Shown: piece after piece, positions 1 to 7,173 of the stretch
How positions within the stretch are numbered: the first letter of the stretch is position 1
Layout: each line of letters opens with the position of its first letter
Assembly (NCBI GenBank): GCA_964617665.1
Contig: CAZUAH010000445.1
Span: forward strand, 1 to 11,525
Direction: 5' to 3'
DNA length: 11,525 nucleotides
DNA from: JADHUC01 sp964617665
GTDB lineage: Bacteria > Planctomycetota > Planctomycetia > Pirellulales > Pirellulaceae
Made by a program: the position numbers and the translations under genes
The notes under the pieces: generated by a model
What the model was told of the DNA's origin: nothing
The model's database searches: none
Seen by the model: the letters and a program-made list of their open reading frames with translations, nothing else

Positions 1-175
1 ACTGCTCGGCGAATGCCTGGATATGCTCTTCTGCCTGTTGGCGACTCCTGGTGCCTCGCATGAAACGCATGACATCGGGATCTGAATAGAGTTGGTAGAG
101 TTGTTCCGCGTCCGACGGTTCGAACAGCCGAAGCCGTAGACGGTGTGTCTCGATGATTGGCGAGTTGCTTGCCAT
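1..175 (-). CDS. GNAT family N-acetyltransferase, RimJ/RimL-like (partial, N-terminal part only)
   Basis: This minus-strand gene starts with ATG at 175 and runs off the left edge, so only about 58 N-terminal residues are visible. They include the stretch IETHRLRLRLFEPSDAEQLY followed by SDPDVMRFM, the typical opening of RimJ/RimL-like (Acetyltransf_3) GNAT enzymes, which move an acetyl group from acetyl-CoA to an amine, often a protein N-terminus. The acetyl-CoA loop lies outside the window, so activity and substrate cannot be judged. The start is 14 bases after the stop of another GNAT gene on the same strand, which suggests co-transcription. The family call is fairly sure; the substrate is unknown. 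Confidence 0.8.
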   Translation of the reverse strand, partial: MASNSPIIETHRLRLRLFEPSDAEQLYQLYSDPDVMRFMRGTRSRQQAEEHIQAFAEQ

Positions 176-189
176 GTCTGTGTTGCCGC

Positions 190-690
190 CTACAAGAACT
201 TCTCGATGAAAATCTCATCCACGTACTTGCTGCCGATTCTCGCCTGCCTTTGCGCTGTTCCAACCACCCGAAATCCGAGGCTCCGATAGAACTGTAGAGC
301 CATCGGATTGTCGGCCCGTACAAAAGTGAAGAGCTTTTCGTACCCCTTGCATCGGGCGCTCTCGAACGTGACCTCGGACAGACGCCCACCGACTCCTTGT
401 CTTCGGCAACCGAGATCGACATACGTGGCAATCACTCCCACGTGATCGAAAGCACGCGTGTACGCGGCGTAGGGCTCCAGGTTCTGAAAGCCAACGGCTC
501 GGTGGTCCAGGGCGTCTTCCGCCACATGAAACACGCCGTGCTGCGGGAAGTTGCGGATGAATTCCGCCTCAGCTTCGACTGAAAACGTCCTATCAAGCGC
601 GGAGTACGCGCCGGACTCAATAATCGGGTTTAGAACGTCGGCAATCGCTTCCGCGTCGTCCGGTCGGACTTCCCGAATCAGCAAATCCAC
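190..690 (-). CDS. GNAT family N-acetyltransferase
   Basis: This is a complete 166-residue cytosolic acetyltransferase, a normal length for a single-domain GNAT enzyme. The acetyl-CoA-binding motif A is visible around residues 90-104 (YVDLGCRRQGVGGRL), with the R-x-x-G-x-G loop at 96-101. Motif B follows at about 125-144 (RADNPMALQFYRSLGFRVVG). The start is GTG at 690, supported by a GGAGG ribosome binding site nine bases upstream; no ATG start fits as well. The overall layout resembles the phosphinothricin-acetyltransferase-like branch, but the acceptor cannot be deduced. It lies 69 bases downstream of the FAD oxidoreductase and 14 bases upstream of a second GNAT gene, so it is probably part of the same transcription unit. 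Confidence 0.88.
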   Translation of the reverse strand: MDLLIREVRPDDAEAIADVLNPIIESGAYSALDRTFSVEAEAEFIRNFPQHGVFHVAEDALDHRAVGFQNLEPYAAYTRAFDHVGVIATYVDLGCRRQGVGGRLSEVTFESARCKGYEKLFTFVRADNPMALQFYRSLGFRVVGTAQRQARIGSKYVDEIFIEKFL

Positions 691-699
691 TGGACCGTT

Positions 700-704
700 C
701 CTCC
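700..704 (-). promoter_or_regulatory. Ribosome binding site GGAGG for the GTG-started GNAT gene
   Basis: On the minus strand GGAGG occupies 704..700, nine bases before the GTG at 690..688. It is the best Shine-Dalgarno match near this gene and is the main reason for accepting a GTG start. Confidence 0.6.
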
Positions 705-759
705 GTGATTGTCTTGCGAGTGCGATGGAAGTCGCAATCGGACATCTATCCTCTTGCCC

Positions 760-3700
760 TCACTGCGGCTCGTCGTATGCCCGAATCTCGAACAAACGCG
801 CTGACGGGGATCCGCACGTTGCGTGGATTGACAGTCTCAAGCTCGATGCGACGACTTTGTCAAACCGATGAACTCGCCGACGCTGGTAGTTTCCCGTTTC
901 GGTTAAGAGCGTATGCCAACTTTTGCCGTCATGATAAGACAGTTCGTACTGTCTGACGCATCCGCGCACGAACGGTACGTCGTGATATCGGTTGTTCATA
1001 TCCGTATCAAATGTCAAATAGACACTGTTGAACTCCGTCGGTTCGGAGAAATCGAGTGAGATCCATTGCGGCATTCGCTGATCGGGATCCGATGCCCACA
1101 GATTTGTCGATTGGCCCTGAATCCGCGTCACGCCATTGACGGCGTTCTGGGGCGAGTAGTCTGCCGGAATCGCCAGCGGCGGATCGACGGAGGCGGCATA
1201 ATACTGGCCCTGTACCACGGTCCCTTCCCGATCGCCACCAACGCCGTATGCGCGACACGAACCTAGTGGAGCTCGGGTCATCAGTCGCCACGAGATGCCT
1301 TCGGTGGGCGGGAGCCAAAGCAAAACGAACGGACTTTGAATAGTGCAGTCGACCGGGAATTCGACAAACGATTCTCGTCGCGGCGGCACCACGGCGCTGG
1401 CCACAGCGAGATCTTCCGTCGCCGAGAAGTTACCTGTTTCCGCTGCGCCGCACACATGGAGAGTCACCTCCGTGGGTTCGTCGCGTTTGGACGCTAGAAG
1501 CAGGGAAACCGACTTCCAGTGGTCTTTCAAGCCGCGGGGAAACATCACTGCTCGGGGCATGTTTAGCGGATGGATGTCCTTCGACGACTCGACGCTGCGG
1601 CGTCCGAAGGGTTCGAAACGAGCCGTACTGGATGCGGTGATTCTTGCCGTCCGGGCTAGATCCTTGGGATCTTCGTTCACGACCTCGGGTATGTACTGGT
1701 CGTGCTTCAGCAACGTCTGCTGCAGGTCTTGGATGTGTTCCTGGTACAGTTCTCGTGGCGTTACGTTGTGTTGCAGGCAAAGGGCCGCCGCAGTTCCCGC
1801 TGCCTGGCCCAGCGGGGCCAACGTGCCTTGCACACGGACGGTTCCAAGCGCCACGTGCGTCACACTGGCATTGCGGCCAGCGAAAAGGAGATTGTTGATG
1901 TTCTTCGAGTAAATACACCGATACGGGATCGTGTAAATCGGCACACGCGGGTTGAAATCGAACGGGCCTTCTTCGCCGGAGAAGATGCCTTCGGGATGAT
2001 GGATGTCCAGTGGCCAACCGCCGTACGAAATGCGATCTGGAAACACGCGTCCCTCTTGCACATCGTTCTGGTTCAGGATGTAGTCGCCCACCAGTCGTCG
2101 TGACTCACGCTTTGCGTCGGTGATCGGCACGTATGTCAAGGCATAGCAGGCGGCTTGATCGCGTTCCGGCCACGAGTTTTTTATGTAGTCCCAGTAGCCG
2201 AAACTGATTCGGATCAATTCGTCACGCGCCCGTTCGGCATCCCACAAATCGTCGATCGTACCCGGATGCTCCAGCCACCATTCGCCGCCAGTGAATCCAC
2301 GCGGCCTGCGGCCCAGACGATTGCCTGGCGGTAACTTGGCCGCCCATGACGGCGGGACGTATTCGATCGGCCGGCCAACATTCTCCGATCGATACGATAG
2401 AGCCCGTTGGCCCATCAAACACCCGCTCATCGTGATCTGATCCGGAGACTCCGGGGCGAGACTTTCGTTGAACTCGCTGCGAGCCTCGCGCCCCATCCGG
2501 TATTCGGCTCCGGCAAAGTAGCCCAACCAGCCATCGCCCGTGCAATCCAGGAACATCTTCGCTCGGTACACCGAGATCTCGCCGGTTAGCGTATCGACGG
2601 CTTTGACCGCCCTGATCGTTTCGTCATTTGCCATTTCGGCACTGAACACATGTTGATTGATGTGCACCGACAAATCGGGTTCCTGCTCCGCCGCCACACG
2701 GAACGGTTCGCTCATCTTTGGATATCCGTATCGAGCCTTGATCCGGCCAACCTCTTCGATGATGCCGCTTTCTCTAGCATTGCGATGGCAGCAACTGGCT
2801 CCGGAGATAGGCACTCCTAGCTCGATGCTGGCGTTGCCGCCCAGGACCGGGCGGTTCTGAATCAAAGCGGTCTCTGCGCCCATCCTGGCCGATGCCAAAG
2901 CCGCACAGCTTCCCGCCGCGCCGGCACCGACGACGATCACGTCGTAGTCGCCAACCAGTTGCGGCTCCAATGAAAGCCCGGTCAGACGCCTGCGTTCCGA
3001 GGTGATCTTCCGCACTTCATTGGGAGGCGTGTACGTCAGGTCGGTCGTCAGCAACAGAGCATCGCATCGGCCGTAGTAGCCGGTCAGATCGTGCAAGGCG
3101 ATCCGAGTGCGTCCGGCCGATAGCTGGAATTCTCCGCCCGACTGCCAGATCCAGTCTTCTGATTCGGCCACACCGAAATCCTTGTCGGATAACATGTCAC
3201 CGACACGCACCGCAAACCGACCAGGGGAATGCTCCTTCAGCCAGTTCTTCGCGCGGACCCAAACTCGATATTTCCCGGCTTCGGGCACATTGACATCGAC
3301 GGTAGCATCTTCAACCGGATTTCCGATACCCGCCGCGATCACATAGGCCGATCCCATCAAGTGGACAAACTGCGTGTCCAACAGCCATCCGCCGTAGTCG
3401 GTGAAATCCTCGGCGTCGATCCAAAGGAAACCATCAACGACGGCCCGAATCTCCCGTTTCGGTTTGCGGAACTCGGCCCACGTCTCTCCAATACGTGTGG
3501 GCTCGACGACGACATCCCTTTGAGCACGCCGGTTCGCGAGTGCCTTCTCGTACGACGCCTTCATTCTTTCGGCCGCGATGGCGCAATCGTACAGACGCAC
3601 TTCGTCGATCACGCCGTGAAACAGATGTCCTGAACCAGACGAGCCGATACCTAACGGATTGTCGATCTGATCCAGCGAACCGGTGGCCTCACGCGGCGAG

Positions 3701-4215
3701 TTGGCATCCTCCTGGCCGTTGATGAACAGACGCATCTTGGTCCCGTCGTAGGTTGCCGCCACGTGGTGCCACTGGTCCGCTTCCCAATCCGTCCGCGTCG
3801 AGGCGAGCGACACGATTTGTCCGTCGAGCCACAACAGGAATCCCAAGCGATCGCTGCTGAAACGCAGAGCGTAAGAACCGTCTTTGCGAACAACCGACGG
3901 GAAGCCATCTGGAGACAACTCGTGTGGCTTCATCCAGGCTTCGATCGACAGTGACTTGTCAAGGCAGAGATCGGGCGAATGCGGACACGTAGCCCTCGTG
4001 GTCTTGCCGTCAAACTGAAGACCCGCGTTGGACACTCCTTTGACCAGGAGACCATTCGAGACGATCGCATCGTTTCCTCGGCCGGTGTCGTCTACGACCA
4101 CACGACCCTTATGCTCGTCGAAGCTCCATCGGCCGACAAGTTCGGGCCCCGGTTCCGCCGCAATCACCGCCGCCGCGTTCGCGAGTACTGCCAATAAGAG
4201 AATCAAAGCACGCAT
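760..4215 (-). CDS. Exported FAD-dependent oxidoreductase with LamG, CBM-like and discoidin-like modules
   Basis: This is a 1151-residue protein. Residues 1-20 form a Sec-type signal peptide (hydrophobic run ALILLLAVLANAAAVIAA). Residues about 22-225 are a LamG/concanavalin-A-like module (VGRWSFDE, SIEAWMKP, WHHVAATYDGT, FHGVIDEVRLYD). Residues about 257-395 are a beta-sandwich, carbohydrate-binding-like region (IDAEDF, GKYRVWVRAKN). Residues about 421-830 match the FAD_oxidored family: dinucleotide loop VVGAGAAG at 428-435, LGGNAS at 458-463, CTGDG at 558-562, and the FAD-closing segment at about 772-811 (NLLFAGRNAS, GQAAGTAAAL). Residues about 1003-1148 look like an F5/8 type C domain (NAVNGV, LWASDPD, PQWISLDFSEP). 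The ATG at 4215 is chosen because the signal peptide begins there, GAGG lies nine bases upstream, and a longer in-frame start would run into the upstream flavoprotein gene. The modules suggest action on a glycan or glycoconjugate outside the cytoplasm; the substrate is unknown. Confidence 0.85.
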   Translation of the reverse strand: MRALILLLAVLANAAAVIAAEPGPELVGRWSFDEHKGRVVVDDTGRGNDAIVSNGLLVKGVSNAGLQFDGKTTRATCPHSPDLCLDKSLSIEAWMKPHELSPDGFPSVVRKDGSYALRFSSDRLGFLLWLDGQIVSLASTRTDWEADQWHHVAATYDGTKMRLFINGQEDANSPREATGSLDQIDNPLGIGSSGSGHLFHGVIDEVRLYDCAIAAERMKASYEKALANRRAQRDVVVEPTRIGETWAEFRKPKREIRAVVDGFLWIDAEDFTDYGGWLLDTQFVHLMGSAYVIAAGIGNPVEDATVDVNVPEAGKYRVWVRAKNWLKEHSPGRFAVRVGDMLSDKDFGVAESEDWIWQSGGEFQLSAGRTRIALHDLTGYYGRCDALLLTTDLTYTPPNEVRKITSERRRLTGLSLEPQLVGDYDVIVVGAGAAGSCAALASARMGAETALIQNRPVLGGNASIELGVPISGASCCHRNARESGIIEEVGRIKARYGYPKMSEPFRVAAEQEPDLSVHINQHVFSAEMANDETIRAVKAVDTLTGEISVYRAKMFLDCTGDGWLGYFAGAEYRMGREARSEFNESLAPESPDQITMSGCLMGQRALSYRSENVGRPIEYVPPSWAAKLPPGNRLGRRPRGFTGGEWWLEHPGTIDDLWDAERARDELIRISFGYWDYIKNSWPERDQAACYALTYVPITDAKRESRRLVGDYILNQNDVQEGRVFPDRISYGGWPLDIHHPEGIFSGEEGPFDFNPRVPIYTIPYRCIYSKNINNLLFAGRNASVTHVALGTVRVQGTLAPLGQAAGTAAALCLQHNVTPRELYQEHIQDLQQTLLKHDQYIPEVVNEDPKDLARTARITASSTARFEPFGRRSVESSKDIHPLNMPRAVMFPRGLKDHWKSVSLLLASKRDEPTEVTLHVCGAAETGNFSATEDLAVASAVVPPRRESFVEFPVDCTIQSPFVLLWLPPTEGISWRLMTRAPLGSCRAYGVGGDREGTVVQGQYYAASVDPPLAIPADYSPQNAVNGVTRIQGQSTNLWASDPDQRMPQWISLDFSEPTEFNSVYLTFDTDMNNRYHDVPFVRGCVRQYELSYHDGKSWHTLLTETGNYQRRRVHRFDKVVASSLRLSIHATCGSPSARLFEIRAYDEPQ

Positions 4216-4285
4216 GGGAACAAACCTCACACCATGTTTCCGAGACCCGTAGTTGAATGCGCAAGGATTCGGGTACTTGAGGCCC

Positions 4286-4861
4286 TCATGCGTGCAGCTT
4301 CTGCAGTAGAAACGACATGTTGCCGGCAAGGTTCTTTACGGTTTGAATGCCCTCTTCGTCACTCGCAACTTCGCCTTTTTCTTTGCCTATGGCGATGTTC
4401 CAGTACGTGGAACCCGGCACGAACATCTCGTTGATCAGGAAGAAATAGTTGAGTTGGGCGAAGGTGAAATTCTGACCAGCTCGTCGGGCCACCACGATCG
4501 CTGCACCGACCTTATGCCGCAGAAACTTGTCGTTTCTGTAGGACACGTATCCCACGCGGTCCAACACAGCCATCGTCTGCGGCGTGGCAGATCCGAAGTA
4601 CACGGGCGAGCCAACCAAGATGCCGTCAGCCTCCCGGAATGCGTCGATGATCCCCTCGAAGCCCGGATCATCCTGGACGCACGTTGGCGGTTCAAATGCC
4701 ACACAGGCGGCGCACCCGTCGCACGGCCGTATCTCGCGGTCAGCGAGCGGAAGGAACTCGGTTTCTATCCCCTCGGTTTCGAGTTCCTTCAGCGCCGTCT
4801 GGATGAGCAGTTCCGTGTTTCCGCCACTCCGCGGACTTCCCGATATACCAAGTACCTTCAT
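4286..4861 (-). CDS. NAD(P)H-dependent FMN reductase / iron-sulfur flavoprotein (Isf-type)
   Basis: This is a 191-residue cytosolic flavodoxin-fold protein. The FMN phosphate loop is at residues 5-17 (GISGSPRSGGNTE). Four cysteines at 47, 50, 53 and 61 form a CX2CX2CX7C cluster (CDGCAAC then C), the compact motif that holds a 4Fe-4S cluster in iron-sulfur flavoproteins. GSPVYFGSATPQ at 84-95 is the typical second FMN-binding loop. Such proteins are known to pass electrons between a two-electron donor and one-electron acceptors through FMN and the cluster. The ATG at 4861 has GGGAG six bases upstream. It is first in a likely unit with the exported FAD oxidoreductase 70 bases downstream, and it diverges from the WrbA-like gene. 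Assignment to the fold is firm; the physiological partner is unknown. Confidence 0.88.
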   Translation of the reverse strand: MKVLGISGSPRSGGNTELLIQTALKELETEGIETEFLPLADREIRPCDGCAACVAFEPPTCVQDDPGFEGIIDAFREADGILVGSPVYFGSATPQTMAVLDRVGYVSYRNDKFLRHKVGAAIVVARRAGQNFTFAQLNYFFLINEMFVPGSTYWNIAIGKEKGEVASDEEGIQTVKNLAGNMSFLLQKLHA

Positions 4862-4889
4862 TCTTGTCTCCCATGACGCTCATATCGCT

Positions 4890-4905
4890 GAGCTCTTAAG
4901 ACCTC
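4890..4905. promoter_or_regulatory. Near-palindrome, possible operator
   Basis: GAGCTCTTAAGACCTC matches its own reverse complement at 14 of 16 positions. It lies 29-44 bases upstream of the iron-sulfur flavoprotein start codon, where a dimeric regulator could bind. No regulator gene is adjacent, and a chance palindrome cannot be excluded. Confidence 0.25.
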
Positions 4906-4944
4906 TGTACTGCAAACGATCAGAAGCGTGCACAGCGCACAAAC

Positions 4945-5015
4945 TCGTTTAACGGCAAACCGAAGGCGACTGTGTTTCCGGCCATCGCCGACGCCTTCGG
5001 CTTGCCGTTAAACGA
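4945..5015. repeat. Long inverted repeat, 24-base arms with 23-base loop
   Basis: The left arm at 4945-4968 and the right arm at 4992-5015 are reverse complements except for one position (A against C, or G.U-compatible if read as RNA on one strand). The left arm reads TCGTTTAACGGCAAACCGAA then GGCG. The spacer 4969-4991 is 23 bases. The structure would form a very stable hairpin on either strand. There is no T-run after it, and it lies between divergent start sites, so it is not an ordinary terminator. It looks more like a dispersed palindromic (REP-like) element, which is an inference. Confidence 0.85.
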
Positions 5016-5103
5016 CGTTGGCGGGGCTCCGATGCTCGCCTTAGCGCACGATTATCCGTCAGAGAACGGGTTCAGTCTACGGGTGGAAACGAGGAACGGC
5101 AGT

Positions 5104-5132
5104 TTGCCACGCGACTACCGTCCGGGTATGGT
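5104..5132 (+). promoter_or_regulatory. Candidate sigma70-like promoter for the WrbA-like gene
   Basis: TTGCCA at 5104-5109 and TATGGT at 5127-5132 are separated by 17 bases, matching five and four of six consensus bases. A start near 5139 would give a leader of about 35 bases before the ATG at 5174. It is a pattern match only. Confidence 0.35.
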
Positions 5133-5173
5133 GAATGCGATCCAGACGACCCACGAATACCAGGAGAACAATC

Positions 5174-5821
5174 ATGAGATGCGATCGTTTCGGCAGACGG
5201 ATGACGGCTTTGACTGTTCTGGCCATGCTGACGCTAGGAACGGCGTCACGAAGTTCGGCGCAGGACGCGCCGTCGGACCAGAATGTCGACGGCAAGACGG
5301 TACGCGTGCTGATCGTGTACCACTCGTTGTCCGGCAATACCGAGCGGATGGCTCGCGGCATAGCCGATGGCGTCAAGCGGGTCAAGGGTGCTGTGGCCAT
5401 TGTGAAGAAGATCGAGGATGTGAAGAAGCAAGACTTGGAAGCCGCCGATGGCATCATCCTGGGATCGCCGGCCTACTTTGCCAACATCGCGGGCAAAATG
5501 AAGCTGGCCATCGATGATTGGAACTGGAAGCTGAAAGTGGACTTTACGGACAAGGTCGGCGGCGCGTTCGCCACGGGCGGCGGCCAGACGGGCGGCAAGG
5601 AGCACGTCGTGATTTCGCTTCTGCTGTTCATGTTGAACAACCGTATGATCGTAGCCGGACCTCTCTACGAAGACGACCAAGGCGAGGACATTTGGGGCGA
5701 ACTGGGCGCATCGGCCATGACCGGACCGCTAGACCCCGGCGTCGGTCCCCACGAACTGGACGCCGCCTGTCGTCTGGGCGAACGCGTGGCGCAGATTGCT
5801 AAGAAGATGAAAGAGAAGTAG
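5174..5821 (+). CDS. Exported WrbA-type flavodoxin, NAD(P)H:quinone oxidoreductase-like
   Basis: This 215-residue protein has an N-terminal export signal: basic start MRCDRFGRRM, hydrophobic stretch to about residue 22, and likely cleavage after SRSSA near residue 29. A twin arginine at 8-9 is present but the Tat consensus is poor. The mature part is a flavodoxin fold with the FMN phosphate loop HSLSGNTERMA at 50-60, GSPAYFANIAGKMK at 97-110, and the WrbA-like ATGGGQTGGKEHVV at 133-146 and GPLDPGVGPHELD near 184-196. WrbA enzymes reduce quinones by two electrons with NAD(P)H and FMN and are normally cytosolic, so export is unusual. The ATG at 5174 is preferred over an upstream in-frame start at 5135 because AGGAGA lies six bases before it and the signal peptide follows. 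It diverges from the iron-sulfur flavoprotein gene and converges on 5839..7173. Confidence 0.85.
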   Translation: MRCDRFGRRMTALTVLAMLTLGTASRSSAQDAPSDQNVDGKTVRVLIVYHSLSGNTERMARGIADGVKRVKGAVAIVKKIEDVKKQDLEAADGIILGSPAYFANIAGKMKLAIDDWNWKLKVDFTDKVGGAFATGGGQTGGKEHVVISLLLFMLNNRMIVAGPLYEDDQGEDIWGELGASAMTGPLDPGVGPHELDAACRLGERVAQIAKKMKEK

Positions 5822-5838
5822 ATATCAGGTTGTGTGCT

Positions 5839-7173
5839 TCAGGGTTGGCGTTCTGCCGTGAGCGTAATCAACCGATCACCACGCAGGACATCCAGCTTTC
5901 CGCCGTAACGGGCCTTGTTCGCTAGTTGTCTGGCTGGTCCAAAGTGTGCGAATCCGCCCATGACCAGATCGTACATGCTCGTGTAGTCGACGATCAGGTC
6001 ACCCTTGCGCAGGCCCACCTCGTTCTCCTCATCCGAAGTTTCGACGACAAGTGTGCCGCGCAGCAGGCGCTTCTCAGCGAGCAGCGCTGGGTCCGCGGGT
6101 CGCAACTTCACATTCCATTCGGATACAAACACGTCATCGTCATCGGATTTTGTAGTAGCGTCGTTTCCGGACTGTTGCGAGTTGCGGCTCGCGAGTTCTT
6201 CTCGCGCTTGTTTGCGAAGGCTGGCGAACTCGGCGGGAGTGAGTTCCCCGACTTGCCAAACATAGACAGTGCGTTCCAACTCCTTGGAGAAGATCAGGTG
6301 TTCGTCGAGGACTGCCTCCGGCCACGAGCGCCGGATCGTTTCGATCAGCTCCTCGGCGGACGAGCTTTTCGCGAGCAACTCGATTTTCGGACATGGTGGC
6401 GTCTGGGCGGGCAACGGGGTTTGAGGCTGAATTTTCAGAGTTGCCGCGTATTCTCTCAATTGGCCGCCCCATTCTCCGATCCCCGAGCCTTCGACTCGCC
6501 GCTGGAACAGCCGCACGACTCGTGCACTGGGTTCAATCCGCCGTACGTCTCTGCGCCACGACTCACGCACGGTTTGCTTGACCATCGTACCGAGCGCCTG
6601 GCTGGCCAACTCGATCGCTTCCGCAAGACGTTTCGATTTGTCGTCTCCGGGGACGGTACGGGAAACGTCGACGATCTTCTTGAGATTCGCGTCAAGCGAA
6701 TCCCATGCGGTGCGCCACTCGGGCGTGATGGACTCGGCGTAGATCAACTTCGCCGAGGTGATCTCATGCACTGCCCTGCTTCCCTCTTCCGGACCTCGAC
6801 TCACTCTCGGTTTCCGCAACTCCGCTTTCACGTCTATGCGAACGAGCACCATCGGTTTGCTCTTGTCTTTCGGCTTCGGCATACCCCACCACCAGAAGTC
6901 CGGTTGCTTCGGAGTCTTCTCCACTTCGTTCACCAGCGGGGCAAATCGCTCGACCAGTGCCGGGCTCAGGTAATACTCGGGTGGGAAATCCTGCACTCCA
7001 ATCATCCCCAGGGAAACGAGCGGTTGGCCGACGTACACGGTGCCGTCGTTCATGCGGTATAGGAAACATCCGCTGAAGGTCCGCTGCGTTACGTTCTCCT
7101 CGGCACGTGCCACAGCGCCCGGCGTTTCGATGGCGGTGATCAACAAAAGGATGACAAGCATTCTGACTACCAT
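5839..7173 (-). CDS. Exported protein of unknown function with PDZ-like C-terminus
   Basis: I do not recognise the main body of this 444-residue protein. Residues 1-24 are a signal peptide (MVVRMLVILLLITAIETPGA and a VARA cleavage site). The mature N-terminus has CFLYRMNDGTVYVGQPL at 36-52. The middle is charged and helix-rich (about 150-245), followed by a proline-rich linker (250-262), an alpha/beta-looking stretch with EELIETIRRSWPEAVLDEHL at 274-293, and a low-complexity acidic patch (DDDD near 344-347). The C-terminal part, about 356-440, resembles a degenerate PDZ domain (GLRKGDLIVDYTSM, then LDVLRGDRLITLTAE). The ATG at 7173 overlaps the last seven bases of the upstream spermidine-synthase-like gene and uses AAGGA inside that gene, seven bases away, so translation is probably coupled. 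The shared export and coupling suggest a joint envelope role. Confidence 0.75.
   Translation of the reverse strand: MVVRMLVILLLITAIETPGAVARAEENVTQRTFSGCFLYRMNDGTVYVGQPLVSLGMIGVQDFPPEYYLSPALVERFAPLVNEVEKTPKQPDFWWWGMPKPKDKSKPMVLVRIDVKAELRKPRVSRGPEEGSRAVHEITSAKLIYAESITPEWRTAWDSLDANLKKIVDVSRTVPGDDKSKRLAEAIELASQALGTMVKQTVRESWRRDVRRIEPSARVVRLFQRRVEGSGIGEWGGQLREYAATLKIQPQTPLPAQTPPCPKIELLAKSSSAEELIETIRRSWPEAVLDEHLIFSKELERTVYVWQVGELTPAEFASLRKQAREELASRNSQQSGNDATTKSDDDDVFVSEWNVKLRPADPALLAEKRLLRGTLVVETSDEENEVGLRKGDLIVDYTSMYDLVMGGFAHFGPARQLANKARYGGKLDVLRGDRLITLTAERQP

Larger units (their letters stand above)
4862..5173. other. 312-base divergent intergenic region with inverted repeat and operator-like palindrome
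   Basis: No protein gene is supported here. The region separates two flavoprotein genes that point away from each other, so it should hold promoters in both directions. It contains a 16-base near-palindrome at 4890-4905, a long inverted repeat at 4945-5015 and a sigma70-like pair at 5104-5132. An open frame on the plus strand runs through it but lacks any recognisable protein and includes the inverted repeat. Confidence 0.7.

Noticed and set aside
719..740. Weak stem-loop between the FAD oxidoreductase and GNAT genes
   Set aside because: Only five paired bases (TGCGA/TCGCA) and no T-run; too short to call a terminator.
4216..4329. Longer N-terminus for the FAD oxidoreductase starting at 4329
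   Set aside because: The extra 38 residues precede a clear signal peptide and would overlap the end of the flavoprotein gene; the ATG at 4215 has its own ribosome binding site.
4945..5015. Inverted repeat as an intrinsic terminator
   Set aside because: No T-run follows either arm and no gene ends toward it; both neighbouring genes start on its outer sides.
4972..5517. Plus-strand open frame across the inverted repeat
   Set aside because: It runs through the palindrome and then overlaps the WrbA-like gene in another frame; no domain or ribosome binding site supports it.
5822..5838. Bidirectional terminator between the convergent genes
   Set aside because: The 17-base gap and its flanks contain no GC-rich stem with a T-run.
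5926..7062. 378-codon open frame on the plus strand
   Set aside because: It is antisense to the exported unknown gene, which has a signal peptide, a good ribosome binding site and a coupled start. The shadow frame has no recognisable motif or start signal.
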